DNA from: Lachnoclostridium phytofermentans
Lineage (GTDB): Bacteria; Bacillota; Clostridia; Lachnospirales; Lachnospiraceae
Reading direction: 5' to 3'
NCBI GenBank assembly: GCA_003526525.1
Contig: DPVV01000532.1
Location: forward strand, 1 to 6,941
DNA: 6,941 bases
Under the pieces are notes generated by a model that was not told the origin of the DNA, searched no databases, and was given only the letters and a program-made list of their open reading frames with translations. The position numbers were made by a program, and so were the translations under genes. The first letter of the stretch is position 1. Each line of letters opens with the position of its first letter. Of the stretch, positions 1 through 5,769 are shown piece after piece.

Positions 1-791
1 GCATCTTTCAAGGAGTTCCCTATCCGGTTCGACCAATTACCGTAAATACAGATGGAATTAGTATTGAGGAATTAACGAGAACGGATGCTTCGATTGTTTA
101 TGTAACACCATCTCATCAATATCCTCTAGGAACTGTTATGCCAATAAAGCGAAGACTTGAGCTTTTGCAATGGGCAGCAAAGGGTGAGAATCGATATATT
201 ATTGAAGATGACCATGACTCGGAGTTTCGGTATAAGGGAAAACCGATCCCTTCCCTTCAAGGAATTGATGAAAACGATCGGGTGATTTATCTTGGAACAT
301 TTTCTCGTGCTATAGCACCTGCCATTCGTATGGGTTTTATGGTTCTGCCGCAGAGGTTATATCAAGTCTATAGAGAAAAGTATTCTTTTTATGCTTCCAC
401 CGTATCAAGAATTGATCAAGCGATTGTGTGCGAGTTCTTAAATGGTGGTTATTTTGAGCGACACGTTAACAAGATGAGAAAACGCTACAAAATGAAGCAT
501 GATTTATTGCTCCATGAGTTAAAACCATACGAAGATAGAATAACAATCACCGGTGAGAACGCTGGTCTTCATATCGTGGTAAGTTTTCATACTTCATTAA
601 CGGAAGAAGAGATTCTAAAAAAAGTGCATAAGAAAGAAATTGAGTTATATCCATTAAGCAAACATTATATAACGGATTATAAACCTACCTACCCAACATT
701 TTTGATGGGTTTTGCTAATCTTTCCGAAGAATTAATCATAGCAGGAGTTAATTTGTTAATAAAGGAGCTTTTTTTAGAACCCAATCAATAA
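1..791 (+). CDS. MocR/PdxR-type regulator, aminotransferase-like domain (5' end outside window)
   Basis: The open frame enters from the window edge (first full codon at 3) and gives 262 residues before TAA at 789-791. The visible part is the fold-type I aminotransferase-like domain of MocR-family regulators: a TPSHQYPLGTVMP segment, then IIEDDHDSEFRY (PLP-ring region), then YLGTFSRAIAPAIRMGF, where the family has its PLP-binding lysine. Family members are about 450-480 residues with an N-terminal GntR-type winged helix. That half would lie upstream and is inferred, not seen. Such proteins regulate vitamin B6, GABA or other amino-compound genes, but the target here is unknown because the divergent neighbour is not visible. 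Oddities: the expected Schiff-base lysine is arginine (CGT, 306-308), and the position often occupied by tyrosine in EDDYD is histidine (213-215). A true aminotransferase is less likely, because the TPSHQ...EDDxDSEFRY...GTFS arrangement is typical of MocR proteins. The ATG at 138 is internal, not the start. Confidence 0.88.
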   Translation, partial: IFQGVPYPVRPITVNTDGISIEELTRTDASIVYVTPSHQYPLGTVMPIKRRLELLQWAAKGENRYIIEDDHDSEFRYKGKPIPSLQGIDENDRVIYLGTFSRAIAPAIRMGFMVLPQRLYQVYREKYSFYASTVSRIDQAIVCEFLNGGYFERHVNKMRKRYKMKHDLLLHELKPYEDRITITGENAGLHIVVSFHTSLTEEEILKKVHKKEIELYPLSKHYITDYKPTYPTFLMGFANLSEELIIAGVNLLIKELFLEPNQ

Positions 792-836
792 GATCCCCAA
801 TCAATAAGATTCGAAGATTTCAATCAATAAGATTCG
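782..836 (+). repeat. Three-copy short direct repeat at the end of the MocR gene
   Basis: CAATCAATAAGAT occurs at 782-794, 798-810 and 821-833. The second and third copies match over 16 nt (CAATCAATAAGATTCG). The first copy contains the gene's stop codon, and the other two lie in the gap before the terminator. The spacing is irregular (16 and 23 nt), so this is not a simple tandem array. It looks like local duplication of the gene end. No function is evident. Confidence 0.8.
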
Positions 837-860
837 TAGGTTCCAATAAATTAATTTTGT

Positions 861-894
861 AGACTGTTGATACTATATAACAGTCTCTTTTTTT
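861..894 (+). terminator. Rho-independent terminator of the MocR-like gene
   Basis: AGACTGTT (861-868) pairs perfectly with AACAGTCT (879-886) around a 10-nt loop. A C and then seven T's (888-894) follow. It lies about 70 nt after the stop codon and should end transcription of the regulator gene. Confidence 0.85.
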
Positions 895-1068
895 GATGTA
901 GTTAAGTAATAGATTAAAATTTAAGCGTATAATCATCTTTTTCTTGTTTAATTTGTTCAAAAAAGGGAAAGATTGCAAAGCGTACTTATATCTGTTTTAT
1001 TATCTTGATTAGAGACAGCAAGGTTAATTATGGAAGATATGTATATTATAAGAATCAAAAAATCGTGA
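895..1068. other. Gene-free AT-rich intergenic DNA
   Basis: This is the first part of the roughly 320-base gap between the terminator and the phosphate transporter gene. I see no credible coding frame with a ribosome binding site on either strand, no tRNA-like structure and no recognisable riboswitch. A TTGCAA (973-978) and TTTATT (996-1001) pair with 17-nt spacing is a weak promoter-like match that I do not call. Confidence 0.6.
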
Positions 1069-1111
1069 TTATATGTAAAATATAGATATAAAATGTGTAA
1101 ATTACATATAA
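1069..1111. repeat. 10-bp inverted repeat upstream of the Na/Pi transporter promoter
   Basis: TTATATGTAA (1069-1078) and TTACATATAA (1102-1111) are perfect reverse complements separated by 23 nt. The right arm also forms a small near-palindrome, TGTAAATTACA (1096-1106). The right arm ends one base before a possible -35 box, so a regulator-binding site is plausible. The composition is very AT-rich, which weakens the case. I could not fit it to a repeated TTAACA-type Pho box. Confidence 0.4.
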
Positions 1112-1112
1112 A

Positions 1113-1141
1113 TTGACGAAGTTTAAAATTTTCCTTGTAAC
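1113..1141 (+). promoter_or_regulatory. Possible promoter of the Na/Pi cotransporter gene
   Basis: TTGACG (1113-1118, five of six consensus bases) is followed after 17 nt by TGTAAC (1136-1141, four of six). This would give a leader of about 65 nt before the start codon. The -10 box is weak, so this is only the best candidate in the gap. The gene must have its own promoter somewhere here, because a terminator closes the upstream unit. Confidence 0.4.
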
Positions 1142-1214
1142 TTTATAGAGGTTATATTAAAGTTAAAAAGTGAGAGTTTAAAAGACACATTTATATCAAA
1201 GGAGAAGACGTCAC

Positions 1215-2879
1215 ATGAAAATGGAGAGTTTACTAGCGCTAATCGCTGGTCTTGGCCTATTTTTATACGGTATGAAACTTATGAGTGATGGCCTTGAAAA
1301 GGCTGCTGGTGCCAGACTTCGTAGTATACTGGAAATGTGTACAAAAAATCAGTTTGTAGGGATGATAGTCGGTATTTTATTTACCGCAGTTGTACAATCC
1401 TCTAGTGCCACCACAGTATTGGTTGTAAGTTTTGTTAATGCCGGATTGTTAAACCTAATGCAAGCAACAGGAGTAATTCTTGGTGCGAATATTGGAACAA
1501 CAGTAACAGCGCAATTAATCGCTTTTAATTTATCAGCTGTTGCACCAGTATTTTTAATGTTGGGTGTCTGTATGGTAATGTTTGTTAAGAAGCCAATGAT
1601 AAAAAGAATCGGCGAAGTAGTTTTAGGATTTGGTATGTTGTTCTTTGGCATGAGCATCATGTCTGGAAGCATGGATTCCCTTCGTTCTTCCGAGCAAGTA
1701 ATGAATATAATTACTTCTATGGATAATCCATTCCTTGCTGTATTAGTCGGTTTTGTAATTACTGCAATTATTCAGAGTTCTTCCGCAACCGTAGGTATTG
1801 TATTAGTGATGGCCTCCCAAGGGTTGATTCCATTAAATATTTGCTTTTATATTATCCTTGGTTGTAACATGGGATCTTGCGTCTCTGCCTTACTTGCTAG
1901 TATCGGTAGTAAAAAAACAGCAAAAAGAGCTGCTTGGATCCATTTGTTAGTAAATATAATTGGTTCCTTCGTAATTTTTGTAATCTTATTATTCTTTGAA
2001 AACCAGATAGAAGAATTTATTATTGCAATTTCTGGTGGAAAATCTCAGGAGATAGTAAATGGTGTAAACCAAGCGATAGCCAGAGAAGTAGCGAATACTC
2101 ACTTAATTTTTAAAGTATTCGAGGTAGTAATTTGCTTCCCAATCACGAAATTAATTGTTAAGGCTGCTACTTTCATTGTACCAGGAGAAGATAAGAAAGT
2201 GGATAGTATGCAGTTGGAATATATTACTGATCATGGAAGCTTTCAAACAACTACAGCGGTACCAAGTGCTATCAACGAAATTGTCCGTATGGCACAAATC
2301 ACCTTTCATAATTTAGGAACAGCTCTTTCTGGTCTTTTAACCAGAGATGAAAACCAAATTTCAGAGGTTTATGTAACAGAGAATTCTATCAATTATTTAA
2401 GTCGAGAGATTACAAATTATTTAGTTAGTGCCAATCAGCATTCCTTACCTATTGATGATCGTAAGGTATTAGCTAGTCTATTCCATGTTGTAAATGATAT
2501 TGAGCGAATCGGTGACCATGCAGAGAATGTCGCAGATTTTGCAAAACAAGCCATAGATGGTAATCTATATTTTAGTCCAGAAGCAGTAGAAGAAATCAAT
2601 AAAATGTCAACTGCAGTACAAAAGTTATTAAGTTACTCGATTGAAATGTTTGAGAATAAAAACAGAGAGTACCTGGAAGAAATATTAAAATTTGAAAATT
2701 CAATTGATGATATGGAGCGACGTTTCCAGAAAAATCATGTGGTTCGTCTTACAAAAAATTCATGTAGTGCGGAAACAGGGATGATATTTTCTGATTTATT
2801 ATCTAATTTAGAACGTGTCGCTGACCATGGAACCAATATTGCATTTTCTATCTTGGATGAAGATCCAGAGGATGTTTAA
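1215..2879 (+). CDS. Na+/phosphate cotransporter family protein with C-terminal PhoU domain (NptA/YjbB type)
   Basis: This 554-residue membrane protein should take up inorganic phosphate with sodium. The membrane half (about residues 5-320) holds the two inverted Na/Pi-cotransporter repeats, each with the signature QSSSAT (61-66 and 187-192), followed by GANIGTT (90-96) and its counterpart GCNMGS (216-221). After a linker, residues about 350-545 form a PhoU-like helical domain with the two typical metal-binding motifs, DIERIGDHAENVAD (428-441) and NLERVADHGTN (531-541). This is the full two-domain architecture and usual length of bacterial NptA/YjbB proteins. The PhoU part probably adjusts transport to phosphate status. 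The ATG at 1215 follows AAAGGAGA (1198-1205) with a 9-nt gap. The ATG two codons later is less well placed. The gene appears to stand alone: no pst or pho gene is next to it. Substrates other than phosphate cannot be excluded. Confidence 0.93.
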   Translation: MKMESLLALIAGLGLFLYGMKLMSDGLEKAAGARLRSILEMCTKNQFVGMIVGILFTAVVQSSSATTVLVVSFVNAGLLNLMQATGVILGANIGTTVTAQLIAFNLSAVAPVFLMLGVCMVMFVKKPMIKRIGEVVLGFGMLFFGMSIMSGSMDSLRSSEQVMNIITSMDNPFLAVLVGFVITAIIQSSSATVGIVLVMASQGLIPLNICFYIILGCNMGSCVSALLASIGSKKTAKRAAWIHLLVNIIGSFVIFVILLFFENQIEEFIIAISGGKSQEIVNGVNQAIAREVANTHLIFKVFEVVICFPITKLIVKAATFIVPGEDKKVDSMQLEYITDHGSFQTTTAVPSAINEIVRMAQITFHNLGTALSGLLTRDENQISEVYVTENSINYLSREITNYLVSANQHSLPIDDRKVLASLFHVVNDIERIGDHAENVADFAKQAIDGNLYFSPEAVEEINKMSTAVQKLLSYSIEMFENKNREYLEEILKFENSIDDMERRFQKNHVVRLTKNSCSAETGMIFSDLLSNLERVADHGTNIAFSILDEDPEDV

Positions 2880-2909
2880 GAGAAAACGAATTAAATCATA
2901 AATTACCCC

Positions 2910-2938
2910 TTTACAAGAGGGAAATGCTATGGTATAGT
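2910..2938 (+). promoter_or_regulatory. Promoter of rpsO
   Basis: TTTACA (2910-2915) and TATAGT (2933-2938) are separated by exactly 17 nt, each matching five of six sigma-A consensus positions. Transcription should start near 2945, giving a leader of about 85 nt. No terminator is visible between the upstream transporter gene and this promoter, so some read-through is possible. Confidence 0.8.
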
Positions 2939-2955
2939 TTTTGATGTGTAAAACA

Positions 2956-3003
2956 GCCTATACTCAGATTTTGGACACTCCGACCAGTCTCTTAGTGTAT
3001 GGC
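2956..3003 (+). promoter_or_regulatory. Folded 5' leader of rpsO, possible S15 autoregulatory site
   Basis: GCC+ATAC (2956-2958, 2960-2963, one bulged T) pairs with GTATGGC (2997-3003). The enclosed part can form a weaker inner hairpin between about 2968 and 2988. The structure ends 12 nt before the AAGGAGG site (3016-3022). Known biology: in several bacterial groups S15 binds its own mRNA leader, which mimics its 16S rRNA site, and represses translation. That this leader does so is inferred from its position and fold only. I cannot match it to a named leader class. Confidence 0.45.
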
Positions 3004-3030
3004 GATTAAAATTATAAGGAGGACTAATCC

Positions 3031-3297
3031 ATGATTAGCAAAGACAAAAAGCAAGAGATTATTAACGCATATGGTAGAAATGCGAACGACACAGGTTCAC
3101 CTGAGGTTCAGATTGCACTTTTAACTGAGAGAATTGCTGAGTTAACAGAGCATTTAAAAGACAACAAAAAAGATCATCATTCCAGAAGAGGTCTTCTTAA
3201 GATGGTAGGTCAGAGAAAAGGTTTACTTGAGTACCTTAAGAAAACTAATGTTGAAGGATATCGTGAATTAATCGCTCGCTTAGGCTTAAGAAAGTAA
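3031..3297 (+). CDS. rpsO: 30S ribosomal protein S15
   Basis: The 88-residue product has the expected length for S15. It binds the central domain of 16S rRNA early in 30S assembly and contributes to a bridge with the 50S subunit. Hallmarks visible are the N-terminal helix ending in [19 protein letters not shown] (residues 17-35), the rRNA-contacting [19 protein letters not shown] stretch (48-66), and the C-terminal end [11 protein letters not shown] strong AAGGAGG (3016-3022) lies 8 nt before the ATG. The gene has its own promoter and a terminator directly behind it, so it is monocistronic. In many bacteria pnp follows rpsO, but here the next gene is an efflux transporter. Confidence 0.98.
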   Translation: MISKDKKQEIINAYGRNANDTGSPEVQIALLTERIAELTEHLKDNKKDHHSRRGLLKMVGQRKGLLEYLKKTNVEGYRELIARLGLRK

Positions 3298-3311
3298 GAA
3301 CTTGTAATGTG

Positions 3312-3342
3312 GAGACTGTACTTTAGTACAGTCTCTTTTTTT
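3312..3342 (+). terminator. Rho-independent terminator of rpsO
   Basis: GAGACTGTAC (3312-3321) pairs perfectly with GTACAGTCTC (3326-3335) around a TTTA loop. Seven T's (3336-3342) follow. It lies 14 nt after the rpsO stop codon. Confidence 0.96.
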
Positions 3343-3391
3343 CTAGATAGGGAAAACAAGAATACATAAACTGATATTTTGATTGTTAAAT

Positions 3392-3466
3392 GGAGGTAAT
3401 CAAGTTTGTGCTGCGACAAACTTGAGCCATTAGCTGCTCCTAAAGATAGTCGCAGCATGGAGGCTA
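3392..3466 (+). promoter_or_regulatory. Switch-like structured leader of the MATE transporter gene
   Basis: The core hairpin CAAGTTTGT (3401-3409) / ACAAACTTG (3416-3424) is a perfect 9-bp stem with the loop GCTGCG. It can be extended by TAAT (3397-3400) with ATTA (3429-3432) and GGAG (3392-3395) with CTCC (3437-3440). In competition, TAGC (3431-3434) plus CTCC (3437-3440) can pair with GGAG (3459-3462) plus GCTA (3463-3466), leaving a two-base bulge. This second stem buries the ribosome binding site. Its loop contains GTCGCAGC (3449-3456), complementary to GCTGCGAC (3410-3417) at the first hairpin's loop, so a kissing or pseudoknot contact is possible. The pairings are read directly. That they act as an on/off translation switch is inferred. 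I do not recognise a known riboswitch class. Confidence 0.6.
3408..3425 (+). other. Possible 5-codon leader peptide ahead of the MATE gene
   Basis: GTG CTG CGA CAA ACT TGA would encode (M/V)LRQT. It starts 11 nt after a GGAGG (3392-3396) that has no other gene to serve. The frame lies entirely within the first leader hairpin, so a ribosome on it would melt that hairpin. Against it are the long spacing, the non-ATG start and the fact that a frame this short arises easily by chance. Confidence 0.25.
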
Positions 3467-3469
3467 AGT

Positions 3470-4831
3470 ATGAATTTAATTCACGAAATGAAGCAAGACA
3501 AAGCCTTTCTAAAAAAGGCAGCAATGATAGCAATTCCAATAGCATTACAAGGGCTTTTAAATAATGTTTTAAACTTTGTTGATACCCTAATGATTAGCCG
3601 CCTTGATACGACAACAGTGGCTGCAGTAGGAATTGCAAATAAGATTTTTTTTATAGTGAGTCTTCTGTTATTTGGAATTTGCAGTGGCTCTAGTATTTTG
3701 ACATCTCAGTATTGGGGGATGAGAGATATGAAAAACATCAAGCGTGTTGTCGGATTATCCATGCTGCTTGGTGTAACGAGTGCTTTTTTATTTAGCTTAG
3801 TCTCATTTCTAAAGCCTCAATTTGTAATGAGTATTTTTACGAATAACGAACCTACAATAATAATTGGTGCGAAATATTTAAAGATTGTATGTATTAGTTA
3901 TGTAATAACAGCAGTTACCCAGATTTTTATGTCTGCACTTCGAAGTGTGAATCAGGTAAAACTACCAGTTGTGATTAGCTGTGTTGCGATAGTAACAAAT
4001 GTTATTTTAAACTATGTCCTGATTTTTGGTAAATTTGGATTTCCAGAGCTAGGAGTAGAAGGTGCAGCTATAGCCACATTGATTGCAAGAATTGTAGAGG
4101 TTGCAGCAATGGTTTTACTCGTATATTACAAGAAAAGTCCGGCTTCAATTAGCATGTCGCACCTTTTCTTTTACGATAAAGATTTATACTCCATCTACTT
4201 TAGAACTGCATCTCCGGTTATAATGAATGAATTTATGTGGGGACTTGGAATTACGATGTACTCCCTTGTATATGGTAGAATGGGCGATAATGCGATGGCT
4301 GCTATCACAATAACTCAAAATATTGAGCAATTATTACAGGTTGTATTTATGGGAATCAGTAATGCAACAGCAGTTATTCTTGGTAATGAACTTGGTGCAG
4401 GAAAATTAAAAGATGCAGAGACTTATGCAAAATTTATTTTAATATTGCAAACTATGGTAACGGTGATAATTATTGCACTAGGAATAATCTTTATGAATCC
4501 TTTGATTGCAGTTTTTCAAATGGAACCAGTTGTTTCTGCATCTATTCGAAAGTGCCTATTTGTGTTCCTTACTTATTTATTTTTTAAAGTATTTAATACG
4601 GTTAATATCGTTGGTATCCTCCGAAGTGGTGGAGATACTAAGGCTGCCTTATTTCTTGATGTCACAGGTGTTTGGTTGATAGGTATACCAATGGCATTTC
4701 TTGGGGGTTTAGTATTCCATTTCCCAATTGAAGCAGTCTATGCAATGGTTTTGTCAGAAGAAATCTATAAGATGGTGCTTGGATTTCCTAGGTATCGTAA
4801 GAAGAAATGGTTGAGGAAAATCGTGGCTTAG
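3470..4831 (+). CDS. MATE-family multidrug/metabolite efflux transporter
   Basis: This 453-residue integral membrane protein has the length and about twelve hydrophobic segments expected for MATE exporters. These use a Na+ or H+ gradient to expel drugs or metabolites, often cationic ones. The N-terminal repeat begins with IPIALQGLLNNVLNFVDTLM (residues 22-41) and carries the SALRSVNQVKLP (155-166) and GVEGAAIATLIAR (195-207) segments. The C-terminal repeat mirrors it, with SPVIMNEFMWGLG (248-260), GNELGAGK (305-312) and GILRSGGDTKAA (382-393). The C-terminus is short and basic (RYRKKKWLRK). The ATG at 3470 follows GGAGG (3459-3463) by 6 nt. No clear promoter was found in the 127-nt gap after the rpsO terminator. 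The leader can hide this ribosome binding site, which suggests induced expression. The substrate cannot be told from sequence. No convincing terminator follows before the folT leader. Confidence 0.93.
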   Translation: MNLIHEMKQDKAFLKKAAMIAIPIALQGLLNNVLNFVDTLMISRLDTTTVAAVGIANKIFFIVSLLLFGICSGSSILTSQYWGMRDMKNIKRVVGLSMLLGVTSAFLFSLVSFLKPQFVMSIFTNNEPTIIIGAKYLKIVCISYVITAVTQIFMSALRSVNQVKLPVVISCVAIVTNVILNYVLIFGKFGFPELGVEGAAIATLIARIVEVAAMVLLVYYKKSPASISMSHLFFYDKDLYSIYFRTASPVIMNEFMWGLGITMYSLVYGRMGDNAMAAITITQNIEQLLQVVFMGISNATAVILGNELGAGKLKDAETYAKFILILQTMVTVIIIALGIIFMNPLIAVFQMEPVVSASIRKCLFVFLTYLFFKVFNTVNIVGILRSGGDTKAALFLDVTGVWLIGIPMAFLGGLVFHFPIEAVYAMVLSEEIYKMVLGFPRYRKKKWLRKIVA

Positions 4832-4909
4832 GGACGTATTTCCTACAAAGTTTTCGTATAATCTTCGTAAAAATTGTATAATTTTCTTATAGTATTCTAG
4901 AAAAACCTA

Positions 4910-4918
4910 TGTTAGAAT
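4910..4918 (+). promoter_or_regulatory. Possible extended -10 promoter for the folT transcript
   Basis: TGTTAGAAT (4910-4918) fits an extended -10 element (TGnTAnAAT) and would start RNA about 15 nt before the riboswitch. No good -35 box lies at the right distance. Two perfect TATAAT hexamers also occur upstream (4857-4862 and 4877-4882), also without good -35 partners, so the exact start is open. Confidence 0.4.
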
Positions 4919-4940
4919 TACTTTGTCGATGAGCAAATAT

Positions 4941-5044
4941 TGTTGCAGAGTAGGATTTTGTGCGTTAAGTGTCAGGCAGACGGGGAGTTGCTGCTTGAAC
5001 GAAAAGGTTAACTTGCGGTACAAAATTCGCATCCCGCTGCTACA
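4941..5044 (+). promoter_or_regulatory. Tetrahydrofolate (THF) riboswitch aptamer
   Basis: Conserved elements of the THF riboswitch class are present: GAGTAGG after the first stem, GCGTTAAGTGT (4962-4972), a GGGGAGTTG loop, and TTCGCATCCCGC (5026-5037) near the 3' side. The helices work: P1 is TGTTGCAG (4941-4948) with CTGCTACA (5037-5044), one T-T mismatch. P2 is ATTTTGT (4955-4961) with ACAAAAT (5020-5026), perfect. P3 is CAGGCAG (4973-4979) with CTGCTTG (4991-4997), one G-U. The expected long-range pseudoknot also forms, GGGA (4983-4986) in the P3 loop with TCCC (5032-5035). Known biology: this RNA binds reduced folates and typically controls folT and other folate genes. The downstream gene is folT, which confirms the assignment. 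Confidence 0.94.
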
Positions 5045-5180
5045 TAAAAAGATCTCCTTTTGTTGTAGCAAAACATGGATTCTTTTCGAATGCATGGTTG
5101 GCCGCTTTGAGCGGACAATAGGTTGCGAGACAAATATAGCTTTATGATAGCTTAGCTATGGAAAAGCTTGGAAAGGAGGT
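5038..5180 (+). promoter_or_regulatory. Expression platform of the THF riboswitch: anti-Shine-Dalgarno switch
   Basis: Positions 5052-5061 (ATCTCCTTTT) can pair over ten continuous base pairs, two of them G-U, with 5171-5180 (GAAAGGAGGT), the folT ribosome binding site. In competition, the 3' strand of aptamer helix P1 (TGCTACA, 5038-5044) is exactly complementary to TGTAGCA (5064-5070). That alternative hairpin would enclose the anti-Shine-Dalgarno segment in its loop. Inferred model: ligand stabilises P1, frees 5052-5061 and blocks translation; without ligand the alternative hairpin forms and the binding site opens. A small hairpin, CCGCT (5102-5106) with AGCGG (5110-5114), lies between but lacks a T-tract, so transcription termination looks unlikely. 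Confidence 0.65.
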
Positions 5181-5185
5181 ATTTT

Positions 5186-5746
5186 ATGCTAAATCAAGAG
5201 AAAAATAGTAAAAGAGATTTAAAAAAAGGAAAAAAATTATTTACATTAGAGACTTTCATAGTATTAGCATTACTGGTAGCCATTGAGGTGATTTTAACTA
5301 GATTTTTTTCACTAAAGCAATGGAATCTACGATTTTCCTTTGGTTTTATTCCAATTGTAATTGCAGCGATTTTATACGGACCAATAGCAAGTGCAACAGT
5401 TGCTGCCTGTGCTGATTTTTTAGGAGCAATCCTATTTCCTATGGGAGCATATTTTCCTGGATTTACAATCACTGCATTTATAAGTGGTATTATCTATGGA
5501 TTATTTCTTCATAAAAAACAAAGTTTACCGAATATCGTCGGTGCGGCAGTTGTAACTCAGTTTATCTGTGGATTAGTGATGAATTCTTATTGGCTTTCGA
5601 TTATATCGAGTAAGTCTACCTTCTGGGGATTGATCTCTGTTCGATCCATACAATCTGTAGTGATGTCGATCGTAATCATCAGCGTAACTTATGTTTTGAG
5701 TAAAACAATTGTCCCAATCATTAAAAAAGCAATCGTTATAATGTAA
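5186..5746 (+). CDS. folT: Folate ECF transporter substrate-binding (S) component FolT
   Basis: This 186-residue hydrophobic protein is the size of ECF-transporter S components and should capture folate in the membrane. It works with a shared energising module (EcfA, EcfA', EcfT) encoded elsewhere. A basic, charged N-terminus (KNSKRDLKKGKK) precedes about six membrane segments. Family-typical stretches are LRFSFGFIPIVIAAILYGP (residues 48-66), the acidic ADFLGAILFP (76-85) and AYFPGFTITAFISGIIYGL (88-106). The ATG at 5186 lies 6 nt after AAAGGAGG (5172-5179). An in-frame TTG at 5168 would put the start inside the ribosome binding site and is rejected. The THF riboswitch upstream independently supports folate rather than queuosine-precursor or other vitamin uptake. 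A strong terminator follows, so it is probably a single-gene transcript. Confidence 0.93.
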   Translation: MLNQEKNSKRDLKKGKKLFTLETFIVLALLVAIEVILTRFFSLKQWNLRFSFGFIPIVIAAILYGPIASATVAACADFLGAILFPMGAYFPGFTITAFISGIIYGLFLHKKQSLPNIVGAAVVTQFICGLVMNSYWLSIISSKSTFWGLISVRSIQSVVMSIVIISVTYVLSKTIVPIIKKAIVIM

Positions 5747-5769
5747 TTTTATTGTTATGGATGTCATAG

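Noticed and set aside
1349..1672. 107-codon minus-strand open frame
   Set aside because: It is an antisense shadow of the Na/Pi cotransporter gene, without a recognisable domain or its own signals.
2907..2921. CCCTT/GAGGG hairpin after the Na/Pi transporter gene
   Set aside because: It has only 5 bp including a G-U, no T-tract follows, and it overlaps the rpsO -35 box, so it is not a terminator.
3210..3545. 111-codon minus-strand open frame across the rpsO end and MATE start
   Set aside because: It crosses a terminator and a structured leader antisense to two certain genes, and its protein resembles no family.
3406..3564. 52-codon frame starting with TTG at 3406, running through the MATE leader into the gene in another frame
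   Set aside because: It overlaps the start of a clear MATE gene, has a poor start and a Ser/Asn-rich frame-shifted tail, and matches no family I recognise.
4857..4885. Two TATAAT hexamers and an AAAATT/AATTTT hairpin after the MATE gene
   Set aside because: There is no suitable -35 box for either hexamer, and the hairpin is pure A-T without a T-tract. Neither a promoter nor a terminator can be claimed.
4923..5147. 74-codon + strand open frame rich in cysteine
   Set aside because: It lies exactly over the THF riboswitch aptamer and expression platform and lacks a ribosome binding site. The RNA structure explains the sequence.
5168..5185. TTG start six codons upstream of the folT ATG
   Set aside because: It would place the start before the strong AAAGGAGG, which sits 6 nt before the ATG at 5186. 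The extra residues are just the translated ribosome binding site.
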